Positions 35,699 through 45,620 are shown, counted from the first letter of the stretch. The stretch is 59,514 bases of DNA from a bacterium (GCA_021786295.1 JAJYNO010000020.1:1-59514), one strand, 5' to 3'. Notes: generated from the sequence alone by a model not told the origin. A program made the numbers and translations.

Positions 35699-38600
35699 AT
35701 GAAGACCTGGCAAATACTTTTCTCCCTGTCGCTCGCGCTGACCTTCGCGGTCCCCTCGCGCGGCGGGGATTTCGAGAAGCTCGCCCCCGGGAACGGGCGT
35801 TTCATGCTGCTGGACCGCTCGGACGTGTCCAGGATACTGGCCGAGCAGGGGACCTCCACCGCCGCCGCCACCGAGGACATCGACCGCATGTCCGAGGAAC
35901 CTTCCTTCCAGTACAACGGCGCCGCCTGGAACAAGGCCAGGGAAGACCTGGAGAGCGGCCGGCTTGGGCAGGAGGAACTCCCGCCCCCGGTCGAAGTGGC
36001 CGCTTCCACGGAGACGCCGGCTCCGCCCCCGCCCCAGGTGGAGTTCCCGGAGTCCGGCACCTCGCTGTCCGTGACGGGCCGCAAGGTCATCTCGCTCAAC
36101 TACAGCGGCAAGCGCTACATATACGAACAGACCACAGTGACGCGCCCCAGGTCCCTCAGCCTCTTCGAGATCACGCAGCAGATGCAGGTGCGCATGCAGG
36201 GCAAGGTCGGCCAGAAGATCAACGTCAACGTCGACTACGACGACACGAAGCAGGACAAGCAGGACATCTCCGTCGTCTACCAGGGCGACCCGAACGAGGT
36301 GGTGCAGAACGTCTCGTTCGGAGACATCGACCTGTCGCTGCCCTCCACCGAGTTCGTCTCGTACAACAAGCAGCTGTTCGGCATCAGGGCCGACCTGAAG
36401 ACCGACCGCTTCAAGATGACGCTGGTCGGCTCGCGCACGAAAGGCACCACCAAGACCAGGGAATTCACCGGCGACACGCAGTTCCAGGGCGTGGATATAA
36501 TGGACACCGACTACCTCAGGCGCAAGTATTACGACGTGACGTTCGGCAACGCTTCCCGTCTGCCGATAAAGTCCGGCTCGGAACGCATCTACATAGACCA
36601 GCAGACCCAGGCGCAGGTGGATAACGTCACCGTGTTCGGCCTCACCGGCAAGGACATGAACGTCCAGACCTCCACCTACACCGGGCGCTTCACGCTGATG
36701 AGCCCCGGCGTGGACTACGTCATGGACTACACCAAGGGCCTGGTGACGTTCAGCCGCACGCTGGACCCGCAGGACGTGGTGATAGTGGACTACACCAACT
36801 CAGACGGCACGCGGCTGTCGCAGAACGGCTCCACCACGTCCATAACCGCTGACGCGCTGCCCTCGCAGGTGATGCCGGCCATCATCAAGACCGAGAACGA
36901 CATTCCCCTCTCCTCGGACCCGGTCACGGCGGCGGAACTGGTATCCGACAAGCGCGAGCTTAAGACCTACTATTCCATAGGCCAGTCCAACATCGTGCGC
37001 GACAACGGCAACGGCAACTTCACGCTCAAAGTGGAGGACCTCAACCACAACCCCGTCGGCTCCTCCCTTAACCCGCCCGAGACCTACCCTGACAACATAG
37101 AGGTGGATTTCGACCAGGGCATCTTCCACCTGCTCACGCCTTTCTCGGACCCGAACGACCCCTCGCAGCCGGACCCGCAGATCTACGCGGCCGCCCCGGT
37201 CTCCAAGCGCCTCATCCGCGTGGAATACTATTACCGCTTCAAGACCTTCATGCTGGAGCCCAACATCGTGCTTCAGTCGGAAACGGTCACGGTGGACGGC
37301 AAGAAGCTGGGGCGCAACAATGACTACTTCATAGACTACGACTCCGGCTTCATCACCTTCTACTACCCGGACCAGATAGGGCAGAACTCCAAGATCACGA
37401 TCACGTACGAGGTCTCGCCGTTCGGCGGCGTCGGGAACCAGTCGCTGGTCGGGGGGCGCGCCTCCTACGACCTCGGCAGCCATTTCTCGGTAGGCTCCAC
37501 GCTGCTCTACCAGGGCGGCATAAAGTCCAACACCGTGCCGAACATCACGGACCTGACCAACAGCATGCTGGTCTACGAGGGCGACGCGCAGCTGAAAAGC
37601 GTCAACCTGCTGGGGATAAAGACCACTCTCGGGGCCGAGGCCGCGCGCAGCGTGCTGAACCCGAACCTGAACAAGTACGCGCTGATAGACAACATGGAGG
37701 GCGTCAAACAGGAGGATTCCCCCGCGATGGACAAGAATTTCTGGTTCATCGCCTCCAACCCCCCCGGCTCCGGCCCCGCCGACCCGCTGGCGCTGGACTG
37801 GTACAACGAGAACGTCAAGGCCACGGACATAAACCCGGCCGCGACCTCGAACGGCACGCAGCAGGTGCTGGACTTCAAGTACGACTTCAGCAAGTCGCCC
37901 GAAGTCTCCATCGTCTATCCCCTCTCGGACACGGGGCTGGACTTCTCGCAGAAGACCCAGCTCGAGATGGTGGCCTACGGCAGCTATTCCACCTCCAACC
38001 CGGGGCCCATGTTCGACCTGCACCTCGGGCAGATAGACGAGGACGCCGACAATACCGGGGGCCAGAACTTCGTCTGCGCCTCCGGCATCAACCTGGTGGG
38101 CGCCCCGAAGAGCGAGGACCTCAACTGCGACGGGCAGCTCTCGCCGTCCGAGGACATCGGCTGGCTCTACGCCCCGGCCGGCATGAACTCCAAGCGTTAC
38201 GGCGCCAACAACGGCAGGCTGGACTCGGAGGACCTCAACCACAACGGCCGCCTGGACCCGCAGGACTTCACCGGCGGAGACTTCGGCTTCGTGAACGGCT
38301 CCCTGTTCGTCGACAACAACGATTCGGGCAGGACGAAGGACCAGTTCGATTTCACCGGCTGGCACACGCTGTACGTGCCGCTGGCCATCTCCTCCACCGA
38401 CACCTACAAATGGAACGCCATAAAGCAGGTGCGCATCACCCTGGAGAAGCCGCCGGGGCTGGCCTGCTCCTCCTCCTCCGACCCGGGCTGCTCCGGGGTG
38501 GTCAAGTTCGCGAAGATCTCCGCGGTCGGCAACACCTGGTCGGTACAGGCCGACACCAACACCGGCCCCGGCATCGGCACGATACAGGTCAGGGGAGTGA

Positions 38601-41086
38601 ACAACGAGGACAACCCCGGCTACGTGCCTATCTACGACGCGGGAGGCGTGGCCACGATGGTCTACAACGACCTGTACGGCTCCGTCACCCAGCAGAAGCA
38701 GCAGAACAACACCAGCAACATCACGGAACAGACGCTGGCGCTGGACTACAGCGACATCGTCTCCACCTCGGCCGTCTACGTCTACCGCAAGTTCACCACG
38801 CCTATAGACATCTCGCAGCACAAGCAGGTGCGTTTCCTGCTGAACAGCATCAGCGGCCTGGACAGGGGCGCCTCGTTCTACATACTGGCCGGGGACCAGA
38901 ACAACTATTTCAAGGCCGAGGTGCCGCTGGACTTCACCGGCTGGAAACTGGTGACGATAGACCAGGTGGACCTTACCGGCGACAACATCCCCGACCTCTG
39001 GGAGCCGGAGCCGGGCAGCGGGGTGGTGGTGACCTCCAGCGGCGCGCCCAGCCTGCAGCAGGTCCCGCAGTTCATCGTCGGCGTCGAAGCCAACGACGGG
39101 AAGGCCCATACCGGCACCGTCTATTTCGACGAGCTTTACGTCGCGCAGCCCATCACCCGCGTAGGCAACGCCGATAAGGTGGAGGGCTCTTTCGAGATCC
39201 CCGGCTGGCTGAACTTCGGCGGCAAGGACCGCTTCGTGGACCGCAGCTTCCAGACCCCGGTCACGGCCATCACCAACCAGGACAACGAGCAGCAGACCGG
39301 CTACATGAACATCACCAGGATGGCGGTCTTCCCGATCAGCGTCACAGCGGCACGCCAGATAACCGACACGCCGAACACGCTGGTCACCGGCTCCAACAAC
39401 CTGGTCAGCTCGCTGCAGCAGGGCAAGGTCACCACCTTCAACGGCACGGCGGCAGGCACGCTGAGCGTGCCGTCGCTGCCCAAGCTCGGCTTCAACTACA
39501 CCGAAGGCCGGACCAGCTACGACCTGATGTCCCGGAAGGACGCGCAGGACACCTACGCGGCGACGCTCAACTACGCCGTGCCGGGCACGTTCCCGCTGTT
39601 CCCGCGCACGCTGGACCTGAACTATTCCTTCGGGTTCAACAAGGTCAACTACGACGCCAGCAAGCTGGTCGTGCTGACCGACATGTACGACACGGACGAC
39701 CGGACCGATTCCTACGGCGCCAGGCTCTCGTTCGTGCCGTGGAACGGCTCGACGTTCAACCCGGGCTACACGCTGCAGACCGTCAGCGAGGACCGCTCCC
39801 CGCTCTCGGACCCGCTTTCCGACGAGCACTTCAACAAGTCCATGCAGGAGACGGCCAACCTCAATTCGAACATCCTCATCGCCAAATGGCTGAACCCGAA
39901 CATCAACTACAGCGCCACCGTCATAGAGAGCAACAATCTTACGCCGGCCACCGTTACGGTCGCCCAGTCCTCGCAGGTCTTCACCGCCGGCCAGATAAAG
40001 ACCGTCAACCGCACGGCCCAGGGCGGGGTAAGCCTGACGCTGAACATGAACGACCTCATGCCCAACAGCCGCCTGCTGCGCTCGATGGTCCTCTCCTCCA
40101 ACTACCAGCTGCAGGACGGCGACTCGTGGAACAACGTCGAGGACAGCTACGACACGCGCTCCAAGCTCTGGATCAGGACGCCGCTGCGCCCGCACAACCC
40201 GTTCGCGCAGCTCGCCTCGCTGACGCTGCGCGACACGGTGAATTCCACGCAGCGCTGGCAGCCGTTCGAGGGCTTCGACATAAAGGGCGCCGCCTCGCCC
40301 CTGAAGACCCTCTCGATCACCAACAACTTCACGAACTCGATACAGCGTTCCGAAGTCACCGGCACCATCTCAAAGACGGTCAACAAGACCTTCCCGGACA
40401 TGATCCTTTCGCTGTCGCAGCTGGAAACGCTGCTGCGCGCGGAGCGCTGGGCGCAGGGAGCCACGGTCAACCTGAAGTACACGCGGAACACCAACGAGAA
40501 CGCCGGAGTCTCGCTGGTGACCTCCGGCAGTTATGGCATGGACATGCGCTTCAGGCTGCTCAACAAGGTGGATACCGCCTTCAGCTACAACCTGCGCCTC
40601 TCCGGCAACAGGGACCTGCGCGTGGACCAGCTGACCCAGCAGACCAGGCACGACGACGCCACGCTGCAGGGGACCTTCGACAGGCAGAAATTCCGCTTCA
40701 CGCCGAAGATAGACTACGTCTCCGACGTCACCAAGGGCGCTCTGGGCGTGACCACCGGCAATACGCGCACGATCACCCCCAGCCTGCTGATCAAATCCGA
40801 CTTTACCCTGCCCAAGGGTCTCAAGCTGCCTTTCACGAAGAACGTGATAATATTCACCAACCGCATAGTCTGGACCACGACGCTCAGCTACGCTATCAAG
40901 TCCTCTCCGGTCACTATAGCGGACAACAACCGCCTTTTCTCGCTGAATTCGAGCGCCGACTACGAAGCGGCCAAGAACCTGCGCCTCACCTTCAACCTGG
41001 GGCTGCAGCGCCAGTGGGACAAGTACCTGAAGGAAGAGGATTATATGGCTTACCAGGCCGGCACCACGGTCACGTTCCAGTTCTGA
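35699..41086 (+). CDS. SprA-like giant outer-membrane protein
   Basis: A 1795-residue exported protein starting MKTWQILFSLSLALTFAVPSR, a clear signal peptide; a TTG start 24 nt earlier is less likely. Residues 110-330 contain VSVTGRKVISLNY, LFEITQQMQVRMQGKVGQKI, VNVDYDDT, ISVVYQGDPNEVVQNVSFGD and the EFVSYNKQLFGIRADLK stretch, all reminiscent of the SprA/Sov N-terminal repeats. Two YxVDYxxGxIxF-like segments follow, then Asp/Asn-rich EF-hand-like runs near residues 800-870 (SEDLNCDGQLSPSED, NHNGRLDPQD). The C-terminal third is rich in alternating strands and ends with VTFQF, like an outer-membrane barrel. SprA is the type 9 secretion translocon (about 2400 aa in Bacteroidetes); this one is shorter. 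Role as translocon is inferred. Confidence 0.75.
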   Translation: MKTWQILFSLSLALTFAVPSRGGDFEKLAPGNGRFMLLDRSDVSRILAEQGTSTAAATEDIDRMSEEPSFQYNGAAWNKAREDLESGRLGQEELPPPVEVAASTETPAPPPPQVEFPESGTSLSVTGRKVISLNYSGKRYIYEQTTVTRPRSLSLFEITQQMQVRMQGKVGQKINVNVDYDDTKQDKQDISVVYQGDPNEVVQNVSFGDIDLSLPSTEFVSYNKQLFGIRADLKTDRFKMTLVGSRTKGTTKTREFTGDTQFQGVDIMDTDYLRRKYYDVTFGNASRLPIKSGSERIYIDQQTQAQVDNVTVFGLTGKDMNVQTSTYTGRFTLMSPGVDYVMDYTKGLVTFSRTLDPQDVVIVDYTNSDGTRLSQNGSTTSITADALPSQVMPAIIKTENDIPLSSDPVTAAELVSDKRELKTYYSIGQSNIVRDNGNGNFTLKVEDLNHNPVGSSLNPPETYPDNIEVDFDQGIFHLLTPFSDPNDPSQPDPQIYAAAPVSKRLIRVEYYYRFKTFMLEPNIVLQSETVTVDGKKLGRNNDYFIDYDSGFITFYYPDQIGQNSKITITYEVSPFGGVGNQSLVGGRASYDLGSHFSVGSTLLYQGGIKSNTVPNITDLTNSMLVYEGDAQLKSVNLLGIKTTLGAEAARSVLNPNLNKYALIDNMEGVKQEDSPAMDKNFWFIASNPPGSGPADPLALDWYNENVKATDINPAATSNGTQQVLDFKYDFSKSPEVSIVYPLSDTGLDFSQKTQLEMVAYGSYSTSNPGPMFDLHLGQIDEDADNTGGQNFVCASGINLVGAPKSEDLNCDGQLSPSEDIGWLYAPAGMNSKRYGANNGRLDSEDLNHNGRLDPQDFTGGDFGFVNGSLFVDNNDSGRTKDQFDFTGWHTLYVPLAISSTDTYKWNAIKQVRITLEKPPGLACSSSSDPGCSGVVKFAKISAVGNTWSVQADTNTGPGIGTIQVRGVNNEDNPGYVPIYDAGGVATMVYNDLYGSVTQQKQQNNTSNITEQTLALDYSDIVSTSAVYVYRKFTTPIDISQHKQVRFLLNSISGLDRGASFYILAGDQNNYFKAEVPLDFTGWKLVTIDQVDLTGDNIPDLWEPEPGSGVVVTSSGAPSLQQVPQFIVGVEANDGKAHTGTVYFDELYVAQPITRVGNADKVEGSFEIPGWLNFGGKDRFVDRSFQTPVTAITNQDNEQQTGYMNITRMAVFPISVTAARQITDTPNTLVTGSNNLVSSLQQGKVTTFNGTAAGTLSVPSLPKLGFNYTEGRTSYDLMSRKDAQDTYAATLNYAVPGTFPLFPRTLDLNYSFGFNKVNYDASKLVVLTDMYDTDDRTDSYGARLSFVPWNGSTFNPGYTLQTVSEDRSPLSDPLSDEHFNKSMQETANLNSNILIAKWLNPNINYSATVIESNNLTPATVTVAQSSQVFTAGQIKTVNRTAQGGVSLTLNMNDLMPNSRLLRSMVLSSNYQLQDGDSWNNVEDSYDTRSKLWIRTPLRPHNPFAQLASLTLRDTVNSTQRWQPFEGFDIKGAASPLKTLSITNNFTNSIQRSEVTGTISKTVNKTFPDMILSLSQLETLLRAERWAQGATVNLKYTRNTNENAGVSLVTSGSYGMDMRFRLLNKVDTAFSYNLRLSGNRDLRVDQLTQQTRHDDATLQGTFDRQKFRFTPKIDYVSDVTKGALGVTTGNTRTITPSLLIKSDFTLPKGLKLPFTKNVIIFTNRIVWTTTLSYAIKSSPVTIADNNRLFSLNSSADYEAAKNLRLTFNLGLQRQWDKYLKEEDYMAYQAGTTVTFQF

Positions 41087-41119
41087 GCCCGGGCCAGGCC
41101 GCTTTCACGGGGGGGTAGC

Positions 41120-41848
41120 ATGCGGATAATTTTCTCAAAGGCCGGAAAATGGCTGCTTAACGCGCTGCTGCCGCGCACCTGCGCGCATTGCGGGCTGGAC
41201 CTGCACTATTTCGAGAGCGCCCCCCTCTGCCCGGGCTGCGCGGCCAGGCTGCAGCCGCTGCCGGAGCTTCATTGCGCGGCATGCGGGGCGCCGCTGCCCT
41301 ACGGCGGCGCGCCCTGCCGCGACTGCGCGGGGGAGCGGGAGGCGGCGCTCTCCAGGGCTCGTTCGGCCTTCGTCTTCACGCCGGAGCTGCGTTCCCTGGT
41401 GCACGCGCTCAAATACCGGGACCGCGACGACCTGGCCCCCTGGCTGGCGGGCGAGATGGCCCGCTCGCTCGAGAGGTTCCCGGAGCTGGCGGTTTTCAGG
41501 TTCCTGGCCGCGGTCCCGCTGCACGCTTCGCGGCTGAGGGAGCGCGGCTTCAACCAGGCCGAACTGCTGGCCCGCGGCCTGGCGGCCCGCGCCGACCTTT
41601 TCTACCTGGAGGGCGCCTCCGAAAGGACGCGCGACACCCCCAGCCAGACTTCGCTCTCGAAGCCGGAACGGAGGGCCAACATGACCGGCGCGTTCCGGGT
41701 GGCGAGGCCGGAGCTGGTAAAAGGCAGGAAGATACTGCTGGTGGACGACGTGGCTACGACGCTGGCCACGCTGCGGGAGCTGGCCGCCGAATTCACTCGC
41801 GCGGGCGCGGCCGGGGTAGCGGCCTATACCCTGGCCCGCGAACCATGA
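41120..41848 (+). CDS. comF: ComF-family phosphoribosyltransferase-like protein
   Basis: A 242-residue ComF protein. The N-terminal part has a zinc-ribbon (CAHCGLDLHYFES, CPGCAARL, CAACGAPLP, CRDC). The C-terminal phosphoribosyltransferase fold has the PRPP motif ILLVDDVATTLATL, and the conserved VPLHASRLRERGFNQAELLARGLA and RTRDTPSQTSLSKPERRANM blocks lie between. ComF proteins help single-stranded DNA uptake in natural transformation; other competence genes are not in the window. Start at ATG 41120 after a G-rich stretch, 33 nt from the SprA-like stop. Confidence 0.92.
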   Translation: MRIIFSKAGKWLLNALLPRTCAHCGLDLHYFESAPLCPGCAARLQPLPELHCAACGAPLPYGGAPCRDCAGEREAALSRARSAFVFTPELRSLVHALKYRDRDDLAPWLAGEMARSLERFPELAVFRFLAAVPLHASRLRERGFNQAELLARGLAARADLFYLEGASERTRDTPSQTSLSKPERRANMTGAFRVARPELVKGRKILLVDDVATTLATLRELAAEFTRAGAAGVAAYTLAREP

Positions 41849-41863
41849 AGCGCGCCGGAGCCT

Positions 41864-43360
41864 TCAGAACTGAACGTCGAAGATATAGGACGAATAGGAA
41901 GGCATCTCCTGCAGGCGCAGGCCGCCGGCAAGGTCTTCGGACCTGAAGGAGAAGAACCTGTCGGAGAGCTCCTCGAAGAGGGCCGCGGTATCGCTTTCGC
42001 TCTTTATCGAGACGTTCACCACGCCGCAGGAAGTTTCGGCCGAATAGTTGACCACGACCACCTTCAGCGTGCGGCGCTGCGCCCAGCTCCAGGCCAGGAT
42101 ATTGGCGTTGGTCCTGTTCTCCTTGCCGCACTGCCGCACGTCCAGCAGCGCCCATTCCCCGCCGTGGAAGGCCGGATGGTCGGTGATCTTGAGGAGCTTG
42201 GCGTAGAACTTCCGCACCTCCAGGTCCGTCGCGCGGTCGTAGAGCTCGGTCAGCTGCAGCGGAGGCCTCACCTTGACCCCGTCGAGCTGGTTATCGTTGT
42301 AAAAGCGCAGCCCCTTGATGGTGGAGATCACCACGCCGGCCGCCAGGGCCTTCTGGCGGCCGAAGGCGACCAGCGAGGGCTGCTCGTCGTGGTTGTCGAC
42401 GAAGCGCGCGGAGCGCTTCTGGTAGAGCTTCTCGGCGCGCAGGTGGCCGCGCACCTCCTGCGGCCCCTGGAAGCGCAGCCGGTCGTAGGTGCCCTTGTCG
42501 TAGGTATAGTCGAAACCCATCTGCTGCACGCGCCACTCGAGGCCCCAGTAGACCTCGGCGAGGAACACGAACTCGGGGTGCTTTTCCTTGACCGCGCGGA
42601 TGGCGCCGTCCCAGAACTCGTCGGCCGGGCGCTTGTAGCCGCCGCGGGAGAGCAGCCAGCCCCACGTCCCCTCGTGTATCTCGTTGAGCGTCAGCATCAC
42701 CATGTCGCAGCGGACGCCGTCGGCCATGTCCGCTATACGCATCAGCACGCTCAGCATCCTGTCGCGGGTGGCGGGGTTGAAATAATTGAGCTGGGCGCTG
42801 TCGGTCCAGGCGGGGAAGTTCGGGTCGCGCCCGTAGGCTATATAGCGCTTCCTATCGCCGTCCTGCATCTCGAAGAACCAGTCCGGGTGCGCCCGGAAGT
42901 CCTCTTCGGCGCCGTTGATGAAGCAGTCCGGGCATTCCTTGATGTACGGATTGTCCCTGGAGGTGTGGTTGGAGACAAGGTCGACCATCAGCTTCATGCC
43001 CATCGCGTTCAGCTTCTCCCTGAGGGCCTTGAGCTCCCACTCGAAGCCGAACTCGGAGTTGAGGCGGTACCAGTGGACGGAATAAGGGGAAGGGCCTACG
43101 GCCTCCGGGCCGAAGCCGGGCGGGAGCTTCTTAAGCTCCTCGAGCAGGGCCTTGTCCTCGCGGGCTATGCGCTGCGACTCCGGGCTGGGCTCCCAGACCC
43201 CCATCAGCCAGACTATGTCTATGCCGAGATGGCGCAGCTCCAGCCATTCCTCGTCCGGGACGGACGAAAGCGTCATCTCGGGAAGCGAATACTTGACGCG
43301 CAGCTGCTTGAGCCACAGGCGCGTATTGATCTCTATCAAATGCGGGTTAGAGCGAAGCAC
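41864..43360 (-). CDS. GH13 alpha-amylase-family glycosidase
   Basis: A 498-residue GH13 protein with a (beta/alpha)8 core. Region I is DLVSNHTS (Asp127, His132). Region II is GVRCDM with nucleophile Asp219. Region III is LAEVYWG with acid/base Glu269. Region IV is VDNHDEQP (His324-Asp325). All catalytic residues are present. No signal peptide is visible, so it acts in the cytoplasm, probably on glycogen-like or maltodextrin substrates or as a trehalose-type enzyme. The C-terminal 90 residues look like a beta-sandwich domain C. The gene converges on comF with a 15-nt gap. Confidence 0.87.
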   Translation of the reverse strand: MLRSNPHLIEINTRLWLKQLRVKYSLPEMTLSSVPDEEWLELRHLGIDIVWLMGVWEPSPESQRIAREDKALLEELKKLPPGFGPEAVGPSPYSVHWYRLNSEFGFEWELKALREKLNAMGMKLMVDLVSNHTSRDNPYIKECPDCFINGAEEDFRAHPDWFFEMQDGDRKRYIAYGRDPNFPAWTDSAQLNYFNPATRDRMLSVLMRIADMADGVRCDMVMLTLNEIHEGTWGWLLSRGGYKRPADEFWDGAIRAVKEKHPEFVFLAEVYWGLEWRVQQMGFDYTYDKGTYDRLRFQGPQEVRGHLRAEKLYQKRSARFVDNHDEQPSLVAFGRQKALAAGVVISTIKGLRFYNDNQLDGVKVRPPLQLTELYDRATDLEVRKFYAKLLKITDHPAFHGGEWALLDVRQCGKENRTNANILAWSWAQRRTLKVVVVNYSAETSCGVVNVSIKSESDTAALFEELSDRFFSFRSEDLAGGLRLQEMPSYSSYIFDVQF

Positions 43361-43417
43361 GGTCCCTCTCAGCCACGAACCAAGCGACAGATCAACGGAA
43401 GGGAACTCCCCTCACCG

Positions 43418-43426
43418 ATTATAGCA
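43418..43426 (-). promoter_or_regulatory. Extended -10 promoter of the GH13 gene
   Basis: On the - strand the sequence reads TGCTATAAT, an extended -10 element (TG-N-TATAAT) about 57 nt before the ATG at 43360. An extended -10 reduces the need for a -35 box, and none is seen. Confidence 0.55.
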
Positions 43427-43455
43427 AATAGCCGGCCGCCCACGGCGCCGGCCCC

Positions 43456-44379
43456 TTAGTCCAGGCCGCTCCGGAACCAGCGCGCCGCCAGCATGCCCGT
43501 GAACGCGCCGAACAGGATTATCATCGCCACTCCCGACAGGACCACCCGCCAGGCCCAGACGGAGACGCCGCGCGCGGGAGCGCTGGCGGCGTCCATTATC
43601 TCGTAAACGCGCCAGCCGGATCCCGGGACAGCGGAGACCGAGACCAGCAGCGTTCCGCCGCGGTAGGGGAATTCCCCGGAGACGGTGGGACTGCCGTCGT
43701 CGTCGGCGGTCTCCATAAGCTTGAGCACCGCCGGAGGGGCCTTGACCCCGGGGTTCACGATGGACATGCTCATGGAATCGGCTATGATCCGGCCGCCGGC
43801 GTCCACGAGCCCGAAGTTCCCGTAGGAATTCCGCCCCATCAGCCTGACGAGCTCCCCCATATAGGCCAGGCTCAGCCGGCCGGCCAGGAAATAGCGCGAG
43901 CCGTCCGCCGCCAGCGGTTCGGCCAGCACGAGCGCGGGCGGCGTATACTCGCCGTATTCCACCGCGCCGGCGGGCGCGCCGGTCCGCTTGGATTCGGCGA
44001 AGACCGGGGAAGAGCGGTAGTCCAGCGGGGGCTGCAAGCTCCGCTCGGCGGAATACCGCGCGGCCGCCTTGCCAGAAGGTTCCAGCAGGGCCAGCTCGGA
44101 ATATATGAACGGGGAGTCCTTTACCTTGGCGGCCAGCCCTTTCTTCACCGCGCCTATCCCCCCGGAAGAGACGGAGGCCGCCACGCGGTTCAGGCTGTAG
44201 TCCAGGTTCAGTATGTCCGAGATTATCCCTGCCCCCGCCGAGGTCCTCAGTTCCAGGTATCTCAGCGTGTCCTTCTTCTGCAGCTCTCCCTCGCCGGCCA
44301 TGAAATGGCGGCTCAGCAGCAGGAAAGGCAGCAGGAACATAAGCGTGACCAGCACGGTGAATTTGGTTTTGTTGCCCAT
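43456..44379 (-). CDS. dCACHE-like membrane sensor protein lacking an output domain
   Basis: A 307-residue protein with one N-terminal membrane segment (about residues 7-26), a periplasmic region of about 240 residues, a second membrane segment (about 272-297) and a very short cytoplasmic tail. The periplasmic part has dCACHE features: an N-terminal long helix, FIYSELALLEPSGKAAARY, ALVLAEPLAADGSRYFLAGRLSLAYMGELVRLM and FGLVDAGGRIIADS, then SVSAVPGSGWRVYEI. No kinase, GGDEF or methyl-accepting domain follows. It may need a separate partner. The gene is 1 nt from the GT-C-like gene upstream. Confidence 0.72.
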   Translation of the reverse strand: MGNKTKFTVLVTLMFLLPFLLLSRHFMAGEGELQKKDTLRYLELRTSAGAGIISDILNLDYSLNRVAASVSSGGIGAVKKGLAAKVKDSPFIYSELALLEPSGKAAARYSAERSLQPPLDYRSSPVFAESKRTGAPAGAVEYGEYTPPALVLAEPLAADGSRYFLAGRLSLAYMGELVRLMGRNSYGNFGLVDAGGRIIADSMSMSIVNPGVKAPPAVLKLMETADDDGSPTVSGEFPYRGGTLLVSVSAVPGSGWRVYEIMDAASAPARGVSVWAWRVVLSGVAMIILFGAFTGMLAARWFRSGLD

Positions 44380-44380
44380 A

Positions 44381-45553
44381 TCAGTTCCCTCCGGAGGCGC
44401 CGCGGGCCATTTTCTGGCCCCGCGCCGCCGTCTCAGTTTCCAGCCACTCCATGAACGACTGCAGCCCGTAGGCCGCCAGAGCGCAGAGCGCCCAGAGCGC
44501 CCACAGGTAATAGCGTAATTCTATCCCCCCCCGCGAAGGGACCTGCGCTATGGCGGCCAGCGGCAGCACGGGAAGGAGCGCGGCCGCCAGGAACAGGAGC
44601 AGGCGGTAGCTGCGCCTGGCGAAAGAAGCGTAGATGCCGAGGAAGACCAGGACCATCAGCGCCTTCTGGTAGATAACGCGGGGCAGTTCGTAAGATACGG
44701 CGTGCCACAGCCCCCTGGCGGAGTCCGCGAGCGGGCCGGCAGGACCGTGCCTGAAAAGGAAGGCGCCCAGGCTCAGCGGCCCCTGCGGCCGCGCGCGGCC
44801 GGGCCCGTAACCGTAGGCCTCTACGTTGGCCCAGTGCCGGAGCCCCAGCTCCTGCGCGAACAGCGGGCTCCCGAACGCGGCCTTCTGGAAAAAGAGGTAT
44901 GGCAGCGTCAGCAGCAGGGCCAGGCCCAGGGCGAGGCCGGCCTCTTTGAGCCTGGAACGCCCGCGCGCGGAGGCAAAGGCAAGACCGGTCAGGACCAGCA
45001 GCGCCCAGGCGGAGTCCAGACGGCTCAGGCAGGCCAGCCCGCCGTACAGGCCGGCGAGCAGCGCGGAGCGCCTGCCGCCCGACGGTGCCAGCAGGTAATG
45101 CCAGAACAGCAGGAGGAAGAGCAGCGCGTAGAGCTGCGAGGAGCCCTGCAGCGCGTAATAACCGACATAAGGGTTGATGCCCAGGAAAAAAGCGGCCAGG
45201 GAGGAGGTATCCCGGCCGAAATCCCGCCGCAGGAGAAGGAGCGTGAAAAGGAAGACGAGACAGAAGACAAGCTGGCCCTCCACGCGCACCGTCAGGTCCG
45301 GGTCCCCGCCGGCCAGCATGCCGAGCTTGAGCGCGGCGACCGGGACGGGTTCGGCCAGCCCCGAATCGTAGAAGAAGGAGGAGCGCTCAGCGAACAGCGA
45401 CCTGGAGGCGGCCTCGCGCAGCGGTTCCCGGCCGTAGGAGCCCCAGGAGGCGGACAGGTTGATGAGAAGGGCGAGCACGGCCAGGGACAGTACGGCGCCG
45501 GACAGAACTCTCTGCCTGTCCATTTTGAGCAGCGTCGAGATGAGGTCCCTCAT
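44381..45553 (-). CDS. Multi-pass membrane protein, GT-C glycosyltransferase-like
   Basis: A 390-residue membrane protein with about ten hydrophobic segments. It shows the overall pattern of GT39-like proteins (first membrane segment, a long outer loop with FYDSGLAEPVPV, then paired segments such as VEGQLVFCLVFLFTLLLL, with GINPYVGYYALQGSSQLYALLF further on). The acidic pair typical of catalytic GT-C loops is not certain. The start could also be the ATG at residue 11 (MDRQRV). Function unknown; it is transcribed with the dCACHE protein and starts from an AT-rich region shared with the RNA methyltransferase gene. Confidence 0.6.
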   Translation of the reverse strand: MRDLISTLLKMDRQRVLSGAVLSLAVLALLINLSASWGSYGREPLREAASRSLFAERSSFFYDSGLAEPVPVAALKLGMLAGGDPDLTVRVEGQLVFCLVFLFTLLLLRRDFGRDTSSLAAFFLGINPYVGYYALQGSSQLYALLFLLLFWHYLLAPSGGRRSALLAGLYGGLACLSRLDSAWALLVLTGLAFASARGRSRLKEAGLALGLALLLTLPYLFFQKAAFGSPLFAQELGLRHWANVEAYGYGPGRARPQGPLSLGAFLFRHGPAGPLADSARGLWHAVSYELPRVIYQKALMVLVFLGIYASFARRSYRLLLFLAAALLPVLPLAAIAQVPSRGGIELRYYLWALWALCALAAYGLQSFMEWLETETAARGQKMARGASGGN

Positions 45554-45620
45554 TGTTACCTGTTCCCGCTAAATTGTACTATATAAAGCAATTTTCCGCC
45601 GCATGAGGCAGGGACCCCTA
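45554..45620. promoter_or_regulatory. Divergent promoter region, GT-C-like gene and RNA methyltransferase
   Basis: This 67-nt gap contains the AT-rich block TTGTACTATATAAAGC (45575-45590). On the - strand it gives TATAGT/TACAAT-like -10 candidates, on the + strand TATAAA. It is the only AT-rich part and probably holds both promoters. Confidence 0.4.

Noticed and set aside
36800..40195. A 1131-codon open frame on the - strand opposite the SprA-like gene
   Set aside because: It mirrors the codon structure of the + strand gene in GC-rich DNA, has no recognisable domain and a Val/Arg/His-heavy composition.
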